NCBI GenBank assembly: GCA_903813345.2
Contig: CAIIXF020000008.1
Coordinates: 32,450,867 to 32,514,866, forward strand
DNA from: Owenia fusiformis
Taxonomy: Eukaryota; Annelida; Polychaeta; Sabellida; Oweniidae
Length of the DNA stretch: 64,000 nt
Reading direction: 5' to 3'
Shown here piece after piece: positions 23,001 through 35,000 of this stretch. Made by a program: the position numbers and the translations under genes. Each line of letters begins with the position of its first letter. Position 1 is the stretch's first letter. The notes under the pieces are model-generated. The model was given only the letters and a program-made list of their open reading frames with translations, did not search any database and had not been told where the DNA came from.

Positions 23001-26000
23001 CAACAGGTTCAGCAGTAGCTGGAGCATCTTTGGTTGGTGTGTCTGCCATTGCTTTTGCTACTTCTTCTTCGTCAAGTTCCTGGGTGATATCGTCTATTGT
23101 GTATTCCTCTTCGGCTTCGTTGGCCTTATCAACTGATTTATCCTGAAAACACATAGTAACACTTTTTTTATAATTAAGGACAAACATTATTGTTAAATAT
23201 AAAGGAGTATATGGTTGATTCATCCTTAATACCAATATGTTCTGATTTACTCAAATCTATAGCCAAGGCTCGTGATCACTTCACTTTGTAGAAAATGGTT
23301 CAGTCACAATGAGTCCTCATATTATTTAAGAATACTTGTGAGAATGGTACATTTATTGAAATTGAAACAGGGTATATAACATCATTATAAATGAATGAAT
23401 ACATGTGTGGCTATATATCATACGAAAGGCCGGAATATAGAAATTACTCTTTGAAGAAGGCAAGTAAAGTTTTCCTAAAAAAATTCCATGGTCACATCGG
23501 TTCTAAACCTACATTTGGGTGTTTATCATTTGAATCATTTCAATAATCAACTGGGTTTTAATTCAGATTTTGCATTTTAATTGGTACTTGAAAGTTGTTG
23601 TAGACAAATTCACATACACACCTTAAGTTCAACAATTGTTTTCATTCATGTTTTTGTGTTTAGCCTGTCTTTAAAATATCAAAGTGACCATATCTTAACA
23701 GACATAACATAACATGAAAAAGAGTGGAATCTGCAAGAAATTATATTATACAGATATGTATTGTGTATCCTCCAAATAGTAAAGGAACATCACGAAATAA
23801 ACAAAATTGTTTTAGCTTTAGGGAAGAAAATCACCACTAAAATAACCAGAGGATGCACTCGAAGTTCATAAAACACATATAAAAGTAGTAAAATGCTGAT
23901 TGTGACGACAGTAGACTTACATATACATATACTCGGGGTGGAAAATTTTCTAAGAGGCTCCGTTAAGGAAAAAATGACTTTATGAGCTGGATGGAATTTC
24001 TGTGTATTTTTTATTCTATTAGGGTGCCCTGCATAAAGGATTTCGCCTGCGAAGCATATAACTCTTGCGAACATATCTAAATACTGGTCCGAAGAAGACA
24101 TACCTTGAATTTTTTAGAAAAAATTGGCTAAAAATGGAAACTACAAGAAGTCAAAATGTTCAACTCAAACAAAGTTGTAGCTATTCTATATCAATATTTT
24201 GTGTTATGTAAGGTTTCTCAGATGTTTCAAGACCTTCATTAGTATACTTGTGTCTAGAAATGTGACATTTAAGGACAAAATTTGGCATTTTTAATCATTT
24301 TCGCTTTCAGCATTAACATATAGTTCCTTATATCTCGAGCTTAATGCTGACTGGTTGTTGCATTTTTGATTAAATCTGTGCTTGTACATATGTTCTTCCA
24401 TTTAAGGTGTAGAAAATGTATAGTGGACAACCATTGTTCATATGAGAGCTTTCAGATCTCCCCTACCCCATTTATTATGGAAAATTACCGAAAAATATGA
24501 AAAAATAAAATAACTTGAAATTATAAACTTTAACAAAGTTGTAGCTATTCTATGTCAATATTATGTGTTATTTAATGTTTTAAAGATATTTCAGAACCTA
24601 TAGCGGTATACAAGTGGCTAGAAATGAGACATTTAAGGACAAAACTTGGCATTTTTTATCATTTTCGCTTTCAGCAGTAATATATAGTTCCTCATATCTT
24701 GAGTTTTATGCTGTCTGATTGTTGCATTTTCAATCAAATCTGTTCTTGTGCATGTCTTCTTCCATTTAAGGTATAGAAAATGTATAGTAGACAAACAATG
24801 TTCATATTAGAGCTTTCAGATCTCCCCTACCCCATCAATTATGGAAAATAAACGAGAAATATAAAAAAATAAAATAACTTGAAATTATAGACTTTCATAA
24901 AGTTGTAGCTATTCTATTATCAATATTATGTGTTATTTTAATTTTTAAGATTTTTCAGAACTTTTATTGGTATTCAAGTGCCTAGAAATGAGACATTTAA
25001 GGACAAAACTTGGCATTTTTTAATCAATGCTGCTTTCAGCAGTAACATATAGATCCTCATATCTTGAGTTTTATGCTGACTGGTTGATACATTTTGGATT
25101 AAATCTGTTCTTGTACATGTTTTTATTCCATTTAAGGTACTGAAAATGTATAGTAGACAAACAATGTTCATATTAGAGCTTTCAGTTCTCCCCTACCCCA
25201 TTTATTAGGGAAGAGACTGGAAAATATAAAAAATAACTTCAAACTACCAGTATAAACTTTAACAAAGATGTAACTATTCTTTATGTGTTATTGATTGCTA
25301 TAATTAATGTTTCAGGACCTTCATTAGTATTCTAGTGTAGAGAAATTAGACATTTAAGAACAAAATTTGGCATTTTTCATCATTTCCACTGTTTAGCAAT
25401 AACATATAGTTCCTTATATCTTGAGTTTTATGCTGATTGGTTGATGGATTCTTGATCAAATCTGTTCTTTTGGCTGCCTACTTTGATTTAAGGTATTTCA
25501 AAATGTATATTGGAAAGCCTGTCATAATATAAGAGCTTACATATCTCCCATACCCCATTTATTTTGAAAAAATAACCAGAAATATAAAAACCAAACAATT
25601 TCAAAGTATAGACTTTAACAAAGTTGTCGCTATTCTAGATCAATACTATGTATTATTTGATATTTTTCAGATGTGTCAGGAACTTCATGAGTATACAAGT
25701 CTAAAAATTAGACATTTAAAGTTGAGTTGCAAATGGGGCGGGTATTCTCTATCTTTGTCCATTGGGCTTTTCTGGTTATGATATGTTGCAAACTGCTCAT
25801 GAATCTATGCAATGTATAGTACAATACTTGGAATATATTTTAAAATAATGGGGTATAGTACTGTGATAATTATAACCAGTGATCAAGCCATATTGGTTGA
25901 ATTCCCTCATATCAAATGCAATGTTGTCAAATGCTTGGTGATTTCCATATTGCACCTAAGGGTGGTGTAATTAGGAAGTTCATGATAGATATTGGGCTTG

Positions 26001-29000
26001 GGGATATTTTGGTAAATGTAAACATTGTGAAATGAAGAACAGCCAACACGATGATTTTGGAAAGGATTACAAAATGGTAAAGCTGTCTTTGGTTTGTGAA
26101 GCAATGTTACTGTATCTCTAAAATGGGATGAATTTCACTTATGGCAGAGCTGCTATTGAACTTTGCAAAACTGATAGTTGCAACTTATCTATCAAATACT
26201 GATCATGAAGAAGTTGACACTCTCCTTATGGCCCATGTCTATTACAGTGCTGCAGACAAGACAAAGGAGTTCAATGTTGAGAGAATTTGTATTCAGTCTG
26301 ATGATACAGAATGTTGCTTGCAAAGAAGGATGAGAGTTAAAAAGAGCTCTTAAAGTTTCTTATGTCCTTCAAGGTAGCATTCTAAATTACTATATGAATC
26401 TCAAAGTGCAATACCTATTTGAAGATATATCAAAGATGGGTGTCTTGTACCAGTACTCACAAACAAACCTTCGTAGCAACACAAGAAACATATGTCCTTG
26501 GCAATTCGCAAATGTAAAATGGCAAAAGGCAACGAAAATTGCTATATAAAGTTTCTAGTCAAGGGTGTATTGCTACTTGTCCATGTGGCAATAAACAACA
26601 TAGTGCACATCGTTGGACAATATTTAAGGATGAGTTTCTCAGAACTATAAAAATTATTTAGAGATCTAACATATCTGAATAGCTTGTGGTGTCATGAGCA
26701 ACTTAGACCTTTAAAATGCTTCCTAGTCAACTGGTACCCAAGACAAGTCGTACCCAAGATAACTGGTACCCAAGACAACTCGTACCCAAGATAACCGGTA
26801 CCCAAGACAACTCGTACCCAAGTTATTTCCAGTATTATGGGTGCATATTAGGAAAACAAATTGAGTTTGTATGATTATGTTTTCATGTTATAATGTGACT
26901 CAAATAAGCCTCAATATTTTTTTGAATTTAGAAGACATTTTTTCTCAATGGATTAAGTAAAGCATTTTGATTTAACTTGAATCACCTTTTTACTAATAAA
27001 ACAAGTGCTTGAAGTGCTTGTTCACAACATTTTTTGCCAAACATATATATAAATAAATATAATTACAACAGTGACTTTTCTACAAATGAATCAAACAATT
27101 AATTTGAGCATTTTGAGAAAGTTTAAAGGAAGTTTAATCTGTTAATTTTTTTCCAATTGGAACTAAATTTGATTATGCACATGCATACTAAGTGTAATAA
27201 TATATCATGTATGAATAAGTACCAAAATAATATTTGATATTAATATTATACTATATTATTACTTGTATACTATTATTATATTATTCAAAATATTTTATTG
27301 CTAAATTTCATGAATATGACTTCTGATAATATGAAATCCTAGACAAATAGATTATCTGTTTAATAAGAAATTAGGCCCAAGATTTGATGAATCAATACAT
27401 TTATAATAATACCATCTTCCAAGATGAATTAAATCTGACACTTGTTCCAAACACTCATAAACATACAATATTTAAAAAAATGATTATGAATGTGTGGAAT
27501 AAACATATATCTCTTCACTCGAACATCCAATATAAAATAATAGTCAAAATAAATTGACACTCAAAGCTCAAAATGTTACAAAATTATATCAATTTCTTCT
27601 GAAAATTCTTCAAACTTCTGAACAGTATGTTACAGTTATAATATGTATATCTTTACACATTCCCAGTCCAACACTTGATTCAAAACAAAATATATGCTTG
27701 GGTACGACTTGTCTTGGGTACCAGTTGACCAGTTACCTTTAAAATGACTTAAATGCAGCTCTAACATAGAACCAGGGAGATTTGAAAAATCAGGCTGTTG
27801 CTGGATTAAGTTCGAGAGTTGTGAACAATCATGTCTATATAAAGACATATCCTTTGATTCATATGAGAGTAAACTGCGAAATTACAAAATTATTTCGCAC
27901 TATGCTTTTTTTGAGTAATCTTTTAAAAATATAGTAGTGTAGTAATTTTATCTCTAATATGTATATTTGTGTTTAAAACACATTTTCCATGCTTTGAAGA
28001 TAACAAGACACATTGTTGAATATATATGATCTAAAATATGTCAACTAATCACCATTCAACTAAAAATATAAACAACTATTGCTGAAAGTGAAACATTGGT
28101 CATTTTGCCCATTTATGTGTCATTTTTTGATTTTAGTGTGCTAATAAATATGCTAAACTTTTGAAAAGTTTAAGAATATTATCATGCAATAATAACATTT
28201 GTGTTGGTTTTCTCATTAATGGTGGAGGGCAGATCTTAGACCTCTAATAAAAACATTCGTTGTCTTACATACATTTTCTTTAAGTTAAATCAGAGAAGAC
28301 AGATTCAATAAAAAACATATATGAATCTATCATCAAAGAATTATAATTGTGGAAAATTATATGCTACTGCTAAATGCAGAATGCTAAAAATGCCAAATTT
28401 TAGACACATGTAATCAAATGGAGGTTACATTAAATAATACATAGTATCGATAGAGAATAGCTACAATTTTGTTAAAGTTGATGATTTGAAATTACTTTTT
28501 CATTTACATAAATGGGGCAGGGGAGACATGAAAGCTATAATATCAACATTGGTTGTCCAATATACATTTTCTATATCCTAAATGGAAGAAGACATGTACA
28601 AGAACAAATTTGACTAAGAATGCACCAACCAGTCAGCATTAAACTCAAGATATAAGGACCTATATGGTATTGCTGAAAGCGAAAATTGTCAAAAAAGCTA
28701 TGTTTTGTCCTTAAATGTCTCATTTCTAGGCACTAGTTTACCAATAAAGGTTCTGAAATATCTTAAAAACATTAAATAACACATAATATTGATATAGAAT
28801 AGCTACAACTTTATTTAAGTTTATAGTTTCAAGTTATTTTATATTTTCATATTTTTCTTATATTTTTCATGATAAATGGGGTAGGGGAGATCTGAAAGCT
28901 CTAATATGACCATTGGTGGTCCACTATACATTTTCTATACCTTAAATGGAAGAAGACATCTACAAAAACAGATTTTATTACAATTGCAACAACCAGTAAG

Positions 29001-32000
29001 CATAAAACTCAATATATGAGGAACTATATGTTACTGCTGAAAGCTAAAATGATTTTAAAAAATGCCAAGTTTTGTCCTTAAATGTCTCATTTCTAGGCAC
29101 TAGTATACCAATAAAGGTTCTGAAATATCTGAAAAAGATTAAATAATACATAATATTGATATAGAATAGCTACAACATTGTTAAAGTTTATAAATTCAAG
29201 TTATTTTATATTTTCATATGTTTCAGTAATTTTTCATAATAAATGGGGTAGGGGAGATCTGAAGGCTCTAATATGACCATTGGTGGTCCAATATACATTT
29301 TTTGTATCTTAAATGGAAGAAGACATGTACAAGCACAGATTTAATCAAAATTGCAACAACCAGTCAACATTAAACTCAAGATATAAGGAACTATATGTTA
29401 CTGCTGAAAGCGAAAATGATCAAAAATGCCAAATTTTGTCCTTAATTATCTTATTTCTAGACACTAGTACACTAATGAAGGTCCTTAAACATCTGAAAAA
29501 CATTAAATAATACATAGTGTTAATATTAAATAGCTAGAGTTTTGTTTGAGTTGAACATTTTGACTTTTTGTAGTTTCCATTTTTAGCCAATTTTTTTCTA
29601 AAAAATTCAAGGTATGTCTTCCTCGGACCAATATTTAGATATGTTCGCAAGAGTTATATGCTTCGCAGGGGAAATCCCTTATGCAGGAAACCCTAATAGA
29701 ATGAAAAATACAGAGAAACTCCATCCAGCTCACAAAGTCATTTTTTGCACAATTCTCACACCTTCCACCCCGAGTAATACTTTCTAGGGTATTTTTATGA
29801 GGCAATCAAGTCCTTAAGAGTTTAATATACAAGAGCTTGTTGTCTTAACATTTCTTGAGTATATACTTTAAAAAGTCAAGGATGATGTTGATTTGAATGA
29901 GTAAATATAATTAGAAATGTTCTTAAATGTAAACAAGGGACTGACGATGTGCAGTAAAGATCTTTGGTAGTCAACAAATAGGTTCCATGATATGTACAAT
30001 TTATTTGTATAATTTATTTGTACAATTTATTCTTTCCAGATCAAGAGATGGCAGCAGGGCACAATTGACACAATAAAACGACTTGATGCAAATGGAACTT
30101 GTCTGGTCTCGATATGTAACATTACTGTAGTTAATATCCCTTTAAATAACTACATGTACATTCTTTTAGTCGTGATCCCTTTAAGTTGCAATAATATCTA
30201 AAGATGATGCCTTTTTGGATACACAATAGTAATTATACCCGAAAACCTAACTTGCATATATTTGATCCAAATGTATTCATGAAGGCTTGTTTTTCCTGTA
30301 TGTATACTATGATGTTAGCAAATGATATAAAAAAATCATAAAAATTGTTTTGGCCGAGCTGAGGTGAGATTATCCTTAATCAGACAATTGGATTAATAGT
30401 CCATAAATCAGCCACCCCCACGTCCAATGTTTACCAATTGACCCAAATGATGACAGATTCACACTCCAAAATTTAAGATGAATATGTTAGGAATGTAACT
30501 GTAGTTTTTGACGAGAATGCTTTACCCTATTTAGAAGCTAAGCTCTTATACATTCCTAAAAGATAACAGGATTTGTGATTCAATTTAGGGATAAGGTCAA
30601 TATATTATTTTATACAAAATACAATTGTTTTTGCTTGAGTAACACCATGGAAAAGTTTTTGGAACAGGAACAACATTTAAACTTTGAGTTGGTCCCAAAA
30701 TCCAAATCAAATATTTGACCACTGACCTAGAAAATGGACACATCATCCTTGGTAATACAATATATTTTGAGATACATTGAATTGAATTGAATAACTTTAT
30801 AAAGATACGCGGTTGATGCAAAGTATAATCTAGATAACATATATCAACATTACAGCATCATTGTTTAACTCCTTCAACATCTGAGCTTATAATGTAAATT
30901 ATGAATTTTCAATTCGGCAACACTTCAGTCAGTTTTATACTAGATTGCCAAATAAACCTCCATTTAAACAGTTCAGCATGTTATTTTATGGCATTTGGTA
31001 TGTTTTCTCAAAAAATTTGCCAAATTAAATAAAAAGTAGCTAACATGCCTGAAAATGGCAGATGTACCAAAAAATGTAATACCACCAAGGAAATTAAACT
31101 AACTTACAGTGGAGGTTTGCATCTGGAGAGGGGATGGGGTTAGGGGTGAAACCAAAACAAAATAATAACGTTTTAAAATTAATGTTGACTTAAACAATGA
31201 CTCTAAAGTATAATTTTTTGGAGTAATGCATCAGACTGAAAATAAACTGTAAATTCTCAGCATGTCAGACTAGTACAGCACATCGAATACCCAAATGGAG
31301 TAGTATTTCAACCATTCAATAAGAATATTGATGGTTATGTTTTAGAACATGAAATATAGTGAAAAAGAGTGGAATCAGCAAGGAATAAAGTAAACAGGCA
31401 TGTAGTCAACATCCTAAATTATAAAAAATTCATATAAAATATAACTATTCATTCAAAATTTTGAAAGAAAATGTGTTGAAATCCGCATCACCAAAAACTA
31501 AATAGCAGACGTCAGCCTCCTACTATCAGAACAAGTGAGTCAGAGATTCCTTGTTACACAATGCTAAATATTTGACTAGATGATTATTGATGGAATGCAT
31601 GTTGATTACCCATTGACTGGCCATATGTCAATATACAGTTCCCTGTGGAACTTGAATCATGAGGATTAGATGCTGTATCTCTGCAGCTTTAAAACATGTG
31701 GGTACTGCACCCACATGATCTTTGAAAAGCCTACCCACATGAAAATCTACATCCACATAAAAATGAGAAAACTATGAAACTTTTTGGACTGAATTACGAA
31801 AATGAGATTTTGCACCTACTTGAGAGAAAAAGTCATGAGGAAAATACTAGAATGCTTAAGCTTAAATTGACAAGAGGATACATATTAGTTTAGGTATTGA
31901 TCCAGATTTTGATCAGTTCACCAACCAGTAAACCAGTATTCATTTGGGACTAATAAGCTCACTTTTGACTAAAGCTACCTCTTAATAAAGTAGCCAAATG

Positions 32001-35000
32001 CTCAACTGATATATAAATCATCAATTAAAAAAACCGTTCATTATCAATAATTGAACCATTCATTATCATTAATTAAAGTCAGGAAACCATCAACCTTGAA
32101 AGAGATCATTTATTTACTCCAATCCTTGAGAGTACAAGTCCCTAAGGCATACAGCTGGGTGGTCATGGCCTTTCCATACTTTTTTCTCTAAAATTTGAAT
32201 AATTTAGAGTTTATTCCTAATACTGATTTCACTCCTTATCACTCTTATTTTTATTTCAAAACATGACTAATAATGATGATATTTTCAGGGCCCAACAATG
32301 ATAAAGAAAGTACAGCCTTACCATTGCTTACATGATTTGAATTGAATAATTTCCTGATTTTTATCATGAATTACGAAAAAAGAATCTTTGAAAATACATG
32401 CATTTGAAACTTCAATTTTATAAAGATTTACTCATTTGACTATATGTAAAGGTTATGTTTTTTACTAAAATGATCAATAAATGTTAATGTTGAAGCAAAG
32501 GGGTGGAAGTGAGGCATGCCCATAAGTTGGCCTCTAGGGCCTTGGTATAATGAGGCCACTATCTATCATTAACAGAGCATCTTATGAATATGTTATTGAT
32601 GTAAAAATGAAATCATTTTCGAAATATTTTGTTAATTGAACTATATGATATGGAATGTTATTTTCTTATACACAAAATGTATATAAATATCTAAAGAAAT
32701 CTAGAAAGCCCTCTGCCCAATTCCCTACATCTATATTAATATGGAGGGGCTATCAATGTTAAGCAAACATTGAGGATCTGAAGCCAATACGCAATGTAAG
32801 CCATAAACAAATCAAAATGTCACTACCTGATTGAAATTACAAGATGTGACAGTATGTTACAGATTCCCAACATTAACTGTGAAAATATCCAGTCAAAAAC
32901 GGCTGCTATAATATATCACTTCTTGGTGGTAAATCATTGTCATCTATTTACCTATTGAGGTCACTTTGACATTTAGGTTATCTTTGACTTTCTTTATTTA
33001 CAATCTGAGTGTCTTGATAAGTAACTTCAAGTTGAAAAGTTGTTTATTCTAAATAATGTGACATTAAAAGTCATTTACACAGAAAGTCAACTAAATTTTC
33101 AGCCACGTCTTAGCTTAATTTTTTGAGTAGGCTCACTGCATATTGAAGTAGATATAGAAGTAGACAAATTGCCACAAATTAAAACAAGTGGTAAATTACG
33201 TACTATGTTTAACAAGCAAATTATATTTTAAAGGGATGTACAATTGTACATGTACATCAGACTGACTATATGCACTTATGACCTGCTAAAAAAAGAATTA
33301 CAAATTAACAAGACAAACGACAGCCTATCCTCGGGAGACTAATCCAATATTTTTTTATGACAATGGGAGTATTGTAACCCTCCAGACATTACATAAATAC
33401 ATAACACCTATATAAATTGATCAAACGTTGAAAAATGGAGACCTGTCTTTCGTCAATTAAGTACACACAGACGCAATTTAAAATGCAAACTTACACAAAA
33501 TGCAAAACAAACAATTTGGAAAGTGCGGCCGCTTTTCTTTAAAATATACCAATTCAGTTCCCATCTGGGGGTTTGTAGTGCATAAGATGAATGCAAATAA
33601 TACAAAAAGACAATCTTTCTTGGTGATCATAGAACAAATAGATGACATTTATCAAATATGTACAAAGATATGCGTGTGTAATTATGAATGAAATCGTTAC
33701 GCGTTTGTAGACTTATCGTATACTACCATCTTTGTTTTGCAGCCTGATAGCCTGATAAGGTCACACATTGAAAAGAATCGTGGGAATGAGTGATGCAATC
33801 AAAAAAATATTGAATATAATGAGTTCAAATCTTTATTCTGTCAATATGTAGTATTAGACCATTTTCGGTGAATCAAGAATCATTAATCAGCCTACCAAAC
33901 AACTACCCAATCAATCAATCAATCAATCAACAAAACAAATATCAACTAATCAATTATATAATTTTCTCATCCAAACAGAAAAACAATCCCATCCAAAAAT
34001 CAAAGTACAGTTTATATAGACCAAATTGTAACATTAATTTTATAAATAGTTTTTGGAAAGAGAAACTTAACCTAGTTAAAATTCCAAGAGAAAGAGATAA
34101 TGTCTAACTCTTCTACACAGACCTCCAACAAATTGTTATGTCTTAGAATGCCCTCACATGGAGAGCTTACGTAGATACATGTTGTATTATTCAACTTCTC
34201 TGACTTCCAAAGATATACAGGGTGGTCCAAAAAAAGTGAACACTAGCAACCGGCTATATTTCCCTTATTACCTGCAGGAATCCTTTCATAGTTTCACATG
34301 TTGTAGAGGAAGGTCTAAAATTTTTGTTGGTACTATACATTTTTCTTAGTATTGAAATTTGCAGAAATTATAATATTAATATTAATATTATATTCTCATG
34401 AAATATGGCTCAAAACACTGAATATTAGATTTCCTTTTGATTTTTGTAAGATTTTATATGAAGGCTCTCAGATTTTGGGTCACAAGGGGTAACTTTGCCC
34501 ACCCCCCCCCCCTCTACCCGTTTGTGTAGGTAACATGCCCCTAAACTGTTGAATGGTTAAAACAGCTTTAAAATGGTCAATAAAAGTGTAAAATGTGTTT
34601 TCTTCTCAAATAGTGTCCCATTTGTCATTTGTTAGGGTTTAAACTTATATTCTCTCACTGAAAGCTTTTTTAAGATCATCTAATGTGTATCAACAATTTC
34701 CATCAATCACATTGGTGAAATTTTGAACAAAATCTAATTTGAGGCATGTTTGTTTAAGTCTTGTAATTTCTTCGAAATTCAAGACTGAGAATAAATTATG
34801 GTGTCAACAAAGATTTTAGACATTTCTCTAGAAGATGTGATAATATGAACAAATTCATGCATGTATTAAGGAAAATATAGCCTGTTGCATGGGTTCACTT
34901 TTTTTGGACCACCCTGTATACAGACATTAGAAAACCATATCAATATTTAGATGATTATTCAACTGTCTTATGTAAAACTGGACAGTAAAACCTATTAAAA

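Larger units (their letters stand above)
23931..29775. mobile_element. 5.8 kb foldback-like element with long inverted arms
   Basis: The termini ACTCGGGGTGG (23931) and CCACCCCGAGT (29775) are inverted. Homology then continues inward for about 1.8 kb (to about 25720) and 1.7 kb (from about 28060). The arms are built of tandem units of about 363 bp, recognisable by 'tatcttgagttttatgctg' at about 24697, 25060 and 25418 (24331 variant), and by its reverse complement at about 28641, 29005 and 29369. This layout is known from Foldback and Galileo-type DNA transposons; family membership is not shown. No clear target duplication is visible. The 2.3 kb centre carries a decayed coding segment and a nested 1 kb element. 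It lies inside intron 1 of the MARCKS-like gene. Confidence 0.8.
29800..34210. other. intron 1 continued: mostly unique AT-rich DNA
   Basis: Apart from a dispersed repeat copy near 31.4 kb, another at 32.2 kb and a possible 15-bp microexon at 31.1 kb, I recognise nothing. Open frames under 80 codons here show no family features. Confidence 0.5.
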
